64,000 nucleotides of DNA from Algoriphagus sp. Y33 (GTDB lineage Bacteria > Bacteroidota > Bacteroidia > Cytophagales > Cyclobacteriaceae). Shown here in pieces: positions 35,596-43,986 of this stretch. A program made the position numbers and the translations under genes. Where the stretch lies: assembly GCF_014838715.1 (NCBI RefSeq), contig NZ_CP061947.1, positions 558,001 to 622,000 on the forward strand. Direction: 5' to 3'. The notes beneath the pieces were generated by a model that was given only the letters and a program-made list of their open reading frames with translations, made no database searches and was not told the origin of the DNA. Positions within the stretch are counted from its first letter, which is position 1, and every line of letters begins with the position of its first letter.

Positions 35596-35739
35596 ATGGA
35601 AACTAGAAACGGAATCAAACCAGGCCCAAAGAGAATCGCAGATTCAACTGGTAAACCGGACAGACGTCAACGGGATAATAAGGATACTCCTGGGAATACC
35701 CCTTCATTGAAGCCACATAAGCATAAACCAGGGAAGTGA
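35596..35739 (+). CDS. Small basic Pro/Gly/Lys-rich protein
   Basis: This is a 47-residue open frame starting METRNGIKPGPKRIADSTGK and ending HKHKPGK. It is strongly basic with evenly spaced Pro/Gly and no hydrophobic segment. It lies alone in the 490-bp gap after hsdR. Composition and clean boundaries suggest a real small nucleic-acid-binding or disordered protein, but no family is recognised. Confidence 0.5.
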   Translation: METRNGIKPGPKRIADSTGKPDRRQRDNKDTPGNTPSLKPHKHKPGK

Positions 35740-35902
35740 ATAAAATTCTTAAACCATTAAACGTTTTTGAGTATTGATAGGAATATGATAACAGCTAACA
35801 AAGTATCTCTCTCTTTAAGATGTTTTCTGTACGTGGATCAAAAAGTTAAAGACCTGGAGCTCCAATTTGTTACCATACGAATCTTTGTAGAAAGGGGGAA
35901 AG

Positions 35903-36700
35903 ATGAGCGGTAAAATGGGGATTTGCAATATATGTGGTGATTATAAAGAATTAAGCAAGGAGCACGTTCCTCCTAGAAGTGCATTTAATAAAGGTAGATG
36001 GACACAATATCTATATTCAGATAATCAGTGGGCAGAGAATCCTCTTATACTTCCCAATACCAAGAGAATTTACCAAGGCGGTGTGAAATTCTCAACGATA
36101 TGTGGCAAATGTAATAATAATACTGGAGGGTGGTATGCAGGTTCATTCTCGGATTGGTGCCATTATAGCATGGATATTTTAAAAAGAGCTAAAGGGAAAA
36201 CCTCACTTTTTATCCCAAATGAATTATATCCTCTAAAGATTGCTAAACAGATAATAACGATGTTTTTTGCTATAAATGATTCGGATTTCAGAAAGAGGCA
36301 TCCAAAGTTAGTTAAGTTTGTTTTGGATAAGAGGTGTTACCCATTGCCAGACGAATATAAAATTTGGGCCTATTTCAAAATAGATGAAAATTTAAGATAT
36401 ATCTCTGAATCCTACATCGGTAATTTCAAAAAAGGTCCAAAACCTATAATGATCACAGAGATCGCATTCCCACCATTTGGTTTTTTACTTACAAGTCCAG
36501 TTTATAAAGAAGATATTGATCATAGATTAACCAATATAACTCATTTTAGTTATTTCAAATTTGAAGAAAAAAGACATTTTGATTTGAGGCTTCCAACATT
36601 GCCTACTGTTATTAATATCGCAGGCGATTTTAGGTCAAAGTCAGAAATTGAGGAAGCTATTAGAAATAGTAAAGCATCAAGAAATAGAGATGATTTATAA
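35903..36700 (+). CDS. HNH-endonuclease-like zinc-finger protein
   Basis: This is a 265-aa protein. Two Cys pairs (CNICG near residue 8, CGKCNNNTGG near residue 64) frame an SKEHVPPRSAF segment, the layout of HNH/zinc-ribbon nucleases in which the His belongs to the active site. The rest is an unrecognised alpha/beta region. ATG 35915 is an alternative start that would lose four residues. The start region overlaps an upstream 42-codon open frame (35785-35913). A membrane-protein gene follows after 48 bases, a typical nuclease plus membrane-effector pairing (inference). Confidence 0.75.
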   Translation: MSGKMGICNICGDYKELSKEHVPPRSAFNKGRWTQYLYSDNQWAENPLILPNTKRIYQGGVKFSTICGKCNNNTGGWYAGSFSDWCHYSMDILKRAKGKTSLFIPNELYPLKIAKQIITMFFAINDSDFRKRHPKLVKFVLDKRCYPLPDEYKIWAYFKIDENLRYISESYIGNFKKGPKPIMITEIAFPPFGFLLTSPVYKEDIDHRLTNITHFSYFKFEEKRHFDLRLPTLPTVINIAGDFRSKSEIEEAIRNSKASRNRDDL

Positions 36701-36748
36701 ATATTTGCAAGTCATTTTCAATATCACTAAAACCTGCCATAATTTACA

Positions 36749-37603
36749 TTGACCTTTAACATTCATGAACTTCAAATTATATTTAGCAACAGAGAACTAG
36801 CTGCTATAATTTGGATATTATTAATTGTCCTAGGCCTTCAATTTAATGGGGAAACTCGAATTTCATCTGTTAATGTGGTAAAAGCCTTCTTCGCTTCCCG
36901 TATTCTGTTTGTTATCTTATTAGCATTTCTGTATTCCAGTTTTATAATCTATCTTCTTTACCAACTTCACTTTTGGGACTTTTCACTTTTAAAAGACTCC
37001 ATTTACTGGTTCATAGGTTCGGGAGTTCTAATTATAATCAGTCTTACCAAAGCAGATAAAGAAAGGGACTTTTTCAAGAACCTTCTTCGTGATAGTTTAA
37101 AATTAGTTTTGATCCTAGAGTTCGTTGTGAATCTTTATCAATTTGAATTCATAACTGAACTAATACTCCTACCAGTTATTGTCGTCCTTACTATGATCCA
37201 AGTAGTTGCTGGCAGGGAGGAGCAAACACAGAAAGTAAAGTCATTAGTTGATTGGGCTTTTGTTATTTTCGGATTGGTCATGCTTGGAATTTCACTTCAA
37301 CACATAGTGGCTGATTTCAGAGGTTTCGCTACCATTCCAAACCTCGAATCCTTTCTTCTGCCAATCATCTTATCAATAAGCTTTATTCCGTTTGCTTACT
37401 GCGTTGCGCTTTACATGAACCTTGAGCTATTATTTATTCGGCTGGGGATTTTTCTTACAAGCAAGAAAAATCTGAGGTATGCTAAGTGGCGAACTGTCCT
37501 AAAGAGCAAGCTTAGTCTGAAGAAACTAAAAGTGATTTCTCTTAGAATTAACTCCCTTTACAATGGATCATCGAGGGAGGATATTAGAAATATAATCACG
37601 TAA
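36749..37603 (+). CDS. Polytopic membrane protein of unknown function
   Basis: This is a 284-aa protein with about six predicted transmembrane helices (e.g. LAAIIWILLIVLGLQ, ILFVILLAFLYSSFIIYLLY, FIGSGVLIIISL, LILLPVIVVLTMI, FVIFGLVMLGISL, LLPIILSISFIPFAYCVALY) and a basic cytoplasmic tail. There is no in-frame ATG near the start. TTG 36749 follows an in-frame TAA and is the best start. It is probably co-transcribed with the HNH-like gene and could be its membrane partner. The family was not recognised. Confidence 0.7.
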   Translation: MTFNIHELQIIFSNRELAAIIWILLIVLGLQFNGETRISSVNVVKAFFASRILFVILLAFLYSSFIIYLLYQLHFWDFSLLKDSIYWFIGSGVLIIISLTKADKERDFFKNLLRDSLKLVLILEFVVNLYQFEFITELILLPVIVVLTMIQVVAGREEQTQKVKSLVDWAFVIFGLVMLGISLQHIVADFRGFATIPNLESFLLPIILSISFIPFAYCVALYMNLELLFIRLGIFLTSKKNLRYAKWRTVLKSKLSLKKLKVISLRINSLYNGSSREDIRNIIT

Positions 37604-37679
37604 CTAATTTGCATTCCATCCAACGATCTCCCACAAGCCAACCAATTCTTTGGCTATTCAGCCTAAAATCTTAAAATTT

Positions 37680-38075
37680 CCTCCCATTTTCCTGAAAAAT
37701 ACCCTGTACAGGGTATGTGCTGGTATAATTTTTTTCCGTTTCTTGCTGGAGCCTATTAGTCTTTGAGAACGACCAGCCAACTTCTTATCCATGTCCCATC
37801 TGGAGTAGAGCCAAGCGCCTTCTCCTAGAGGAGAAGGATGGGATGAGGTAGAGCAGCCAACTTTTATCACCCTTCCGGGCGTAAATCCGGAAACCACTTA
37901 ATTCTGATCAGATAGTAAAATGATAGCAGAGCCAATCGCCCTCTCTTTAAGGAGAGGGAGGGGTGAGGTAAATAAGCCAATTGCAAATTGGTAAGGATAT
38001 GAGGGTGAAGTTACAAACTTCACCCAGCGTCCAATTGAACTTCAGAGGTACTGAAAAGAAACTACGCCCAGGGGG
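37680..38075. repeat. Mosaic hairpin repeat, full copy
   Basis: Modules are TACCCTGTACAGGGTA (~37701), a GACCAGCCAACTTCTTATCC block, a CTTCTCCTAGAGGAGAAG hairpin (~37819), CCCTCTC / GAGAGGG (37939-37958), CCAATTGCAAATTGG (37977-37991), and the arms GGGTGAAGTT / AACTTCACCC around ACA (38003-38025). It closes with the Gly-rich CCCAGGGGGGG. It lies between the HNH/membrane pair and the TcmP operon. Confidence 0.85.
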
Positions 38076-38079
38076 GGAA

Positions 38080-38192
38080 GCTGTCTCATATCTTATGATT
38101 CTAGCATTGAGTGAAATATAAATGGACTTAATTAGCAGGTAAAAGTCTACGGCTTCGCTCAGACCAATTAGAAAACCTACTTATGAGACAGC
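38080..38192. repeat. Short element with 11-bp terminal inverted repeats
   Basis: GCTGTCTCATA (38080-38090) and TATGAGACAGC (38182-38192) are perfect inverted copies around 91 bases of non-coding DNA. The CTGTCTCATA end is reminiscent of insertion-sequence termini, so this may be a MITE. It sits directly upstream of the TcmP gene and may carry its promoter. Confidence 0.6.
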
Positions 38193-38218
38193 GAGTGGGG
38201 TAGTATTAAAACTATGTT

Positions 38219-39055
38219 ATGAAATTTAATCCGATTCAATACGTTGAGAATGATGGCCTAGAAGTTATGGAAGTTGGAAATTGGGCTCAAAAGAAATATA
38301 AATTGGTTGGTAAGTATTGTGATATTTTCACTTCTGGAATGAAAAATAAATGGGATTTGGTTTACATAGATCTGTTTTCTGGCCCTGGAATTGTGAAAAT
38401 AAAGGAATCTCCAACCCTTCTGAAAAATTCAGCACTTTTAGCAATGTCATTACCCAATTCATTCCATCATTATGTTCTGAATGATCATTCTTCAAGTGCT
38501 GCAAGTTCCCTACAAACTAGAATTGATAGGCTTCATTCAGATAAATCTTATAAGATATACAATGAAGATGCGAATAAGGTAGTCGACAAAATTTTTGATG
38601 AATTGCCAGCTTATTTGAAGCTTTCAAAACCTCTTTTTTTTGCCTTCATTGATCCATTTTCATTGAATTTGCATTTCGATACAATTAAAAAACTTTCGTG
38701 TCAGCAAGTAGATATCTTAGTTTTACATGCGCTACAAATGGATGGGATTCGGAATATGGGGCATTATATTAAGGATAATAATCCCAAATTGGATCTTTTT
38801 TTCGGAAGTCCGAATTGGAGAACGAGAATTACTGAGGAACAGGTCGCTAAAAGCAAATTCCTTAAGTTCCTTTCTGATGAATTCGATGAAAATATCAGAA
38901 AGCTAGGCTATAAGGCAGCCATGATAAAGGAGAGAATTACGAACAATCAGGGAAGTGGAATCTATTACTTATCTTTTTATTCTAAACATGATAGAGGTTT
39001 AGAATTCTTCGAAAAAGTAAGAAAGGGGAATAACGATCAATTTGAATTATTTTAA
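38219..39055 (+). CDS. tcmP: Three-Cys-motif partner protein
   Basis: This is a 278-aa protein matching the TcmP pattern: [16 protein letters not shown] near the start, YIDLFSGPG near residue 57, NDHSSSAA, and [20 protein letters not shown] near residue 140. The IDLFSGPG and FIDPF segments resemble a SAM-methyltransferase-like fold. It is known as the obligate neighbour of three-Cys-motif (Gp37/Gp68-like) proteins. Two bases separate it from that gene here. Function is unproven, and the pair is frequent in defence islands. Confidence 0.9.
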   Translation: MKFNPIQYVENDGLEVMEVGNWAQKKYKLVGKYCDIFTSGMKNKWDLVYIDLFSGPGIVKIKESPTLLKNSALLAMSLPNSFHHYVLNDHSSSAASSLQTRIDRLHSDKSYKIYNEDANKVVDKIFDELPAYLKLSKPLFFAFIDPFSLNLHFDTIKKLSCQQVDILVLHALQMDGIRNMGHYIKDNNPKLDLFFGSPNWRTRITEEQVAKSKFLKFLSDEFDENIRKLGYKAAMIKERITNNQGSGIYYLSFYSKHDRGLEFFEKVRKGNNDQFELF

Positions 39056-39057
39056 TT

Positions 39058-39786
39058 ATGGCACAAACATCAATTGAATGGACCGAACTTACCTGGAATC
39101 CGGTCACTGGCTGTACTAAGATATCTGCTGGATGTAAATTTTGCTATGCAGAGGTGATGACCAAGAGGCTGAAGGCCATGGGAGTGGAGAAGTACAAAGA
39201 TGGCTTTAAGAAAGTACGTATTCATGAAAACACTTTGAATATTCCCTATACTTGGAGAAAGTCCAAAGTCGTCTTCGTCAATTCCATGTCTGATCTTTTC
39301 CACACAGACGTGCCGCTGGAATTTATACAGCGTGTGTTCAAGGTAATGAATGAAAATGGTCAGCATGTTTTTCAGGTACTTACTAAGCGCGCTGATAGAT
39401 TGGCGGAAATCCATGAGCAACTTACCTGGTCTCATAATATTTGGATGGGAGTGTCAGTAGAAGATCAGCGGGTAGTTAACAGAATTGATTTTTTAAGAAC
39501 TACTGGAGCCAGAGTAAAATTCTTGTCTCTTGAGCCTCTAATAGGGCCTCTGCCTAACCTAAATCTCCATGGTATCGACTGGGTGATCGTAGGAGGTGAG
39601 AGCGGACATAAAGCCAGGCCTATGGATCCTGATTGGGTGCTGGATATTCAAGAACAATGCGAGAAGTCAAAAGTGGCATTCTTTTTCAAACAATGGGGAG
39701 GTAAAAACAAGAAGAAGGCTGGAAGGGAGCTAAATGGGCAAACTTATGATGAGATGCCTGAGGTAGAATTGGAAAGGTTTATTTAG
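39058..39786 (+). CDS. Three-Cys-motif protein, phage Gp37/Gp68 family (DUF5131)
   Basis: This is a 242-aa protein. The three-cysteine cluster [11 protein letters not shown] is near residue 19, after the family signature [40 protein letters not shown] and [12 protein letters not shown] are further conserved blocks. The cluster could bind a metal or an Fe-S centre, as in radical-SAM-like proteins. It pairs with TcmP directly upstream and with a third gene whose ATG follows its stop without a gap. Confidence 0.93.
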   Translation: MAQTSIEWTELTWNPVTGCTKISAGCKFCYAEVMTKRLKAMGVEKYKDGFKKVRIHENTLNIPYTWRKSKVVFVNSMSDLFHTDVPLEFIQRVFKVMNENGQHVFQVLTKRADRLAEIHEQLTWSHNIWMGVSVEDQRVVNRIDFLRTTGARVKFLSLEPLIGPLPNLNLHGIDWVIVGGESGHKARPMDPDWVLDIQEQCEKSKVAFFFKQWGGKNKKKAGRELNGQTYDEMPEVELERFI

Positions 39787-40644
39787 ATGGAAGGAACGTG
39801 CGCTCTTTATGGCACAAACTCAATTCTTGTTGAGAGTCATATAATTCCAAAGTTTGTATTCAAATATTTTAGGAAAACAGGCTCCAATTATATTAGGAGG
39901 CTTTCTAAACCTAACTCTAGGCTTCAAGATGGGGATAAAATGTATCTTTTGTCAAAGGAGGCAGAAGCCAAGTTTTCTAAGTCTGAAAGATGGTTTGCAG
40001 AGAACGTTTTTAAACCTTATCAAAATGATGGGATTAAGAGAATTGGATATGATGATAATCTGTTCTACTTTGTTACCTCTGTCCTGTGGAGAGTGCTTCT
40101 TCGAGAGACTAAAAGTGGAGTTTATAATGACAAACCTTATTTTGGAAAATTACTAAAGGTAGAACTTGAATGGAGAAATTTTTTGTCAAATTACTCATTC
40201 CCCTATAACTTCAATGGTATTCACATCCTTCTAACTGATCGGATTATGTATCACGATTTATCGTTAAAGGGGGTTGATTACTATATGTCAAGATGCATAG
40301 ATTCAACTATAGTTTCAAATCCAGAGGGAACTTACACTTTTGTTTATACTAAGTTTTTAAAATTTATATTATTTGGATTTGTCGTAGGGGGGCTTGACCA
40401 AAATTTTATTGGAACGAAAATTCATCCCACTAATGGTTATATAACAGTACCACAATATATTTATGATCAAGAATTCTTAGGCTTCTTCCCTGGAAGGATT
40501 AAAGAGATAAATAATTTAGCCAGTCCATCTGAAAATCAACAAAAAGTTATAGACAATGAATGCATTAAAGATTTGAGAAACCTTCATAATACAGATGCTT
40601 GGCAATCATTATTAAATGATTGGACTAATTTGGACCCAGAATGA
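39787..40644 (+). CDS. HNH-like protein with degenerate Cys pair, TcmP operon third gene
   Basis: This is a 285-aa protein. The N terminus CALYGTNSILVESHIIPKFV resembles the CxxC...SHIIPKF entry of a zinc-ribbon/HNH-like family, but the second Cys of the first pair is replaced (CALY). The rest is mixed alpha/beta without recognised motifs. Its ATG starts on the base after the preceding TAG, so translation is coupled to the three-Cys gene. It may be a catalytically altered nuclease partner. Confidence 0.7.
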   Translation: MEGTCALYGTNSILVESHIIPKFVFKYFRKTGSNYIRRLSKPNSRLQDGDKMYLLSKEAEAKFSKSERWFAENVFKPYQNDGIKRIGYDDNLFYFVTSVLWRVLLRETKSGVYNDKPYFGKLLKVELEWRNFLSNYSFPYNFNGIHILLTDRIMYHDLSLKGVDYYMSRCIDSTIVSNPEGTYTFVYTKFLKFILFGFVVGGLDQNFIGTKIHPTNGYITVPQYIYDQEFLGFFPGRIKEINNLASPSENQQKVIDNECIKDLRNLHNTDAWQSLLNDWTNLDPE

Positions 40645-40680
40645 ACGGCCAAAACCTAAATCTCCTTATTGCGATAACTT

Positions 40681-41865
40681 TTAAGAAGGGGATTTGGGAC
40701 TTTCAGGAATTTGAATCACTTGTATTGACCTGATTCTATCAAATCTAAAATGTCTTTCAGCAGTTCTAAGATGACAGTAGGCGGTCAAATAGTTGATAAT
40801 AGATGTTTCGTCTCCATTTGCTATCTGATCTTCATTAATTGTTTTAGGGGTTATCGTTCTTGTAGTAACTTCGCCGTGATAATTTTCATATTTTATTAGC
40901 CAAAATGTCTCTTCAGTTATTTTTAAATTAACATTTATAAAATCTTCTTTTGAGATAAGTTTTCTTTCATCATTAAATTTGGGCCAAGTCTCTCCAAAAA
41001 TATTTGCTGCATTTGCATATTCTTTGTTCTCTAATTGAATTGAGCCTTCTTTATTAGTTAAAATATTATAGCCAGAGAGATAATAGTATCCTGATTTATG
41101 AAGTAATGTAGGCTTGAATAAATATTTCCTTTCAATTTCATTAACAATTTTCACGTCATAAATGTAATTCTCCTCTTCTATTATTTTGGAAATAGAATCA
41201 AGTGTATCGGATTTAATCTCAGGGATAATATTAAGTGCCTCTAAAGGGAGAAACCTCTCAGAATATTTACTTCCTTTTGGATTGTACCATTTACACTTTG
41301 CTATAAACTTAGGGAATCCCTTTTTTCGTTCACCGTTTTTGGGGTCAAATTGTGCCTCCTTTATTTCATACTTCTTTATTTCGAGCAATTCCATAACAGG
41401 ACTAACAAATTCGAGATAGTGTGTTATTTGGTCTTTTTTGGTTGAACCTTCTTTTCTTGCCGACCTCTTTTCTTTTTCCAGTTCTTGCTTTATGGTTCTG
41501 AGAGATACAAGTTGGTATTTTAGATCTTTCCAATCTTTAAATTCTTCTGACGTGATGTTGATTTCATTGTAATCGCAGATCACCTTTTTAAGCTCATTTT
41601 GTTGCAGCCAAGTTTCTTCAAATTGATGAAGACTAGAATTATACCATAGGCATTTTACACTATGGCTTTTCTTAGGCAAAATCTCATTCCCAGACTTGTC
41701 ATCATAACTTCCTTTGAGGTGATACAAGGTCTCAATAACGACCATTAGGGGTGGTGTCATAAGATGTTCACCAATTATCTCTGATTTAACCAGTCTCCCC
41801 TCAGAAGTTGAGTTGTAAGGATGAGACTTGAAGGCAACAGTATCTCCAATTGAAAGTGTGGTCAT
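40681..41865 (-). CDS. WYL-like domain protein
   Basis: This is a 394-aa protein. The C-terminal ~90 residues fit a WYL domain: a WLIKYENYHGEVTTRTITPK core and the closing YLTAYCHLRTAERHFRFDRI. WYL domains sense nucleic acids or nucleotides and regulate defence genes. The N-terminal SH3-like strands (LSIGDTVAFKSH) and a long middle region are unrecognised, and no classical HTH is visible. It is convergent with the TcmP operon and divergent from the reverse transcriptase leader, so it could regulate the latter. Confidence 0.7.
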   Translation of the reverse strand: MTTLSIGDTVAFKSHPYNSTSEGRLVKSEIIGEHLMTPPLMVVIETLYHLKGSYDDKSGNEILPKKSHSVKCLWYNSSLHQFEETWLQQNELKKVICDYNEINITSEEFKDWKDLKYQLVSLRTIKQELEKEKRSARKEGSTKKDQITHYLEFVSPVMELLEIKKYEIKEAQFDPKNGERKKGFPKFIAKCKWYNPKGSKYSERFLPLEALNIIPEIKSDTLDSISKIIEEENYIYDVKIVNEIERKYLFKPTLLHKSGYYYLSGYNILTNKEGSIQLENKEYANAANIFGETWPKFNDERKLISKEDFINVNLKITEETFWLIKYENYHGEVTTRTITPKTINEDQIANGDETSIINYLTAYCHLRTAERHFRFDRIRSIQVIQIPESPKSPS

Positions 41866-41879
41866 ATTATCAGAAAATT

Positions 41880-42300
41880 AGGCTTATTGGGGTAAAAATT
41901 ATAAATTCCTGTCCTTGCGGGGAAAAGCAGATAATAGTCGTTTGGCTGGGATCGTACGTCTCTTTAAAAAGAGGTGACTTTGCCAAAAGTGGCATCGGTT
42001 GGTAATTGCTTAATAAATAGTTCCTGAATATACAGATTTTCTTTCTAAATCCCATTGAGGGAGTAGAGCAGATAATGTACCATAGTGTACTTGCTGGATC
42101 AAGGTACAGAGCTAATGTCCATACAAATAGATAGCTTATTGGCTTATAGACCTTTAATGGTTTCATGAGTTTCTTAGTTTTCTTAATAACATAATTGAAA
42201 TGCAGCGTGGCTCAAGAATTTGGGCGCTGATCCCACTCCTTATGGAGAGTATGATTATTGGAGTTCTGGTACGCCGTCCCCGCAAGGATTTTTATACTAA
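41880..42300 (+). ncRNA. Structured leader, candidate ncRNA of the reverse transcriptase
   Basis: This is a 438-bp gap before the RT gene. TCCTTGCGGGG (41912-41922) can pair with CCCCGCAAGGA (42278-42288), closing the whole region. Inside are local hairpins CTCTTT/AAAGAG (41960-41973), TGCC/GGCA (41981-41994), CAGCG/CGCTG (42203-42229) and CTCC/GGAG (42236-42247). AGCAGATAAT occurs twice (41926, 42067). Single-gene defence RTs such as DRT2 and DRT9 use a cis ncRNA template upstream, and the layout fits. Boundaries are approximate. Confidence 0.55.
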
Positions 42301-42303
42301 AAT

Positions 42304-43851
42304 ATGATAGACAATTCCCTATGGCTTAAGAAGCGTGGATATTACCACCTCACTCCCAAGTTGGATGTTATAGGGAAAGAGAAGGAATATTTGTCAAAAA
42401 TCACAAATCCTAAATTTGTGAGTAAACATGGTTTTTTCCCACTTTTGCATGCTGTTATCAAAGAAAGGCGGTACAAGAAATGTAGGCCAGATGGGCAAAG
42501 GTCGCATGTAGATCCTGTTAAAGGCCCAACAGCAAAGAAAAGGCCGCTACATTTTGCAACTCATATAGACAGTTTGATTTTTGGCTATTATGCCCAGAAA
42601 CTACAGATTCAGTATGAAAATGTCTTGCAAGAAGATCCAGATCTTTCTGAAGCCATTACTGCATATCGAAAAATCTATAATCCTGAGGATCCAGGACGAG
42701 GGAAAAGTACGATTCATTTTGCACATGAAGTTTTTACTGAAATTAAAAAGAAGGCTCTATTGAAAGGATCCTGTGCGGTATTGAAATTTGATCTAGAAAA
42801 ATTTTTTAGCTCCATAGACCATCAATACCTAAAAATTGCATGGGCAAAAATTATAGGAAGGGAATCATTACCATTAGACCATTACAAAGTTTTCCGAGCG
42901 GCAACAAACTTTTCCTATATTTTAAAGGATGACCTTCGAAAGAGCAAAAAAAGATTTGGCAGCAGAAGTGGGTTTGATGAAAGAAAGTTAAGCCAAATTC
43001 GAAAGCATGGGATTGAAAGCTATTTTGGATCACATGAAGAATTCAGAAATGCGGTGAAAGAAGGGGAAGTGAAAATTTTTAAAAATCCCTTTCGGTCCAA
43101 GGATAGGAAAAAAAGGATTGGGATACCACAAGGTCTTCCTATTTCCTCAGTTCTAGCTAATCTTTATTTGTTAGAATTTGACCAAAATGTGATCCAAGAG
43201 GTAGTTAAGGGATTAGGAGGATTTTATCGCAGGTATTCAGATGACATAATAATAGTAACGGATTGTCAATATGAATCAAAGGTTGAAGAGCTTGTAATGA
43301 GTTTAATTTCAAAATATTTCATTAAAATAAGCGAGGATAAAACAGAAGTGTTTCATTTTTCCAGAAAGGAGAATGGTTTGTTGAAAGGGTCGCTTAAAAC
43401 TAAAGGAGGTGGTTTTTCAGATGATTATCCACTGAATTATTTAGGATTTGATTTCTATGGAGATAGGACTTTAATAGCGGCAAAGAACCTTTCTAAATTT
43501 TATAGAAGAATGAAGGTCTTAATAAAAAGGAAAGCAAAGGTTTCTGCCAAATTGGAGCCAGATCAGATTGGTAAAAAACCAGCGGTTTTTTTCAGACAAC
43601 TGTACCGCATATATTCAAATTCCGATCTGGAGCGATATCAAGTCAGAACAAGAAGAATTTCTCTTACAAAAAATAGATTTGGCGAATACGTTTATAAATC
43701 CAAAGTGATTCCCAAACCGATGAAGGGTAACTATTTTTCCTATGTAAAAAGAGCATCAAGGATTATGGGTGAACCGGCAATTGCTAATCAACTGAGAAAT
43801 CATCGAAGGATTTTCAATTCCACTTTAAAAAATAGAATGCTGACTTCATGA
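42304..43851 (+). CDS. Defence-type reverse transcriptase (DRT/UG-like)
   Basis: This is a 515-aa RT. Motifs in order are KRPLHFATHIDSLIFGYYAQ, LKFDLEKFFSSIDHQYLK (motif A, near residue 160), GIPQGLPISSVLANLYL (motif B, near residue 273) and the catalytic YSDD at residues 311-314. PLNYLGFDFYG is near residue 378. There is no maturase or HNH domain as in group II intron RTs, and no adjacent retron msr/msd is evident. The single-gene layout with a structured 430-base leader resembles DRT2 or DRT9. The exact class cannot be fixed from sequence alone. Confidence 0.93.
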   Translation: MIDNSLWLKKRGYYHLTPKLDVIGKEKEYLSKITNPKFVSKHGFFPLLHAVIKERRYKKCRPDGQRSHVDPVKGPTAKKRPLHFATHIDSLIFGYYAQKLQIQYENVLQEDPDLSEAITAYRKIYNPEDPGRGKSTIHFAHEVFTEIKKKALLKGSCAVLKFDLEKFFSSIDHQYLKIAWAKIIGRESLPLDHYKVFRAATNFSYILKDDLRKSKKRFGSRSGFDERKLSQIRKHGIESYFGSHEEFRNAVKEGEVKIFKNPFRSKDRKKRIGIPQGLPISSVLANLYLLEFDQNVIQEVVKGLGGFYRRYSDDIIIVTDCQYESKVEELVMSLISKYFIKISEDKTEVFHFSRKENGLLKGSLKTKGGGFSDDYPLNYLGFDFYGDRTLIAAKNLSKFYRRMKVLIKRKAKVSAKLEPDQIGKKPAVFFRQLYRIYSNSDLERYQVRTRRISLTKNRFGEYVYKSKVIPKPMKGNYFSYVKRASRIMGEPAIANQLRNHRRIFNSTLKNRMLTS

Positions 43852-43905
43852 TTTTTCTGCGCTGAAGGTGGCATTCATAAGGATGAGTACTTGCCAATAC
43901 CAAAC

Positions 43906-43968
43906 ACACGAAAAATGAGGGTATTTACCCTCATTTTTCGTGTAATTACTCGATTATTGTTATATTTG
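43906..43968 (+). promoter_or_regulatory. 18-bp-arm palindrome overlapping a consensus promoter
   Basis: ACACGAAAAATGAGGGTA (43906-43923), TT, and its exact reverse complement (43926-43943) form a 38-bp near-perfect palindrome. TATATTTG (43961-43968), a consensus -7 box, ends 18 bases before ATG 43987. The -33 region falls on the right arm of the palindrome, so a dimeric repressor bound there would block the promoter. It could also act as a terminator-like hairpin for the RT gene. Confidence 0.75.
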
Positions 43969-43986
43969 AAGGGTAATTTCTCTCTT

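Noticed and set aside
35785..35913. 42-codon frame overlapping the HNH-like gene start
   Set aside because: No family match and its end is in the next gene; mentioned there only as possible leader or fragment.
42304..43851. Group II intron or retron interpretation of the RT
   Set aside because: No maturase X/En domains or domain V-like RNA after the gene, and YSDD plus a single-gene layout fit UG/DRT better; a retron msr/msd was not identified.
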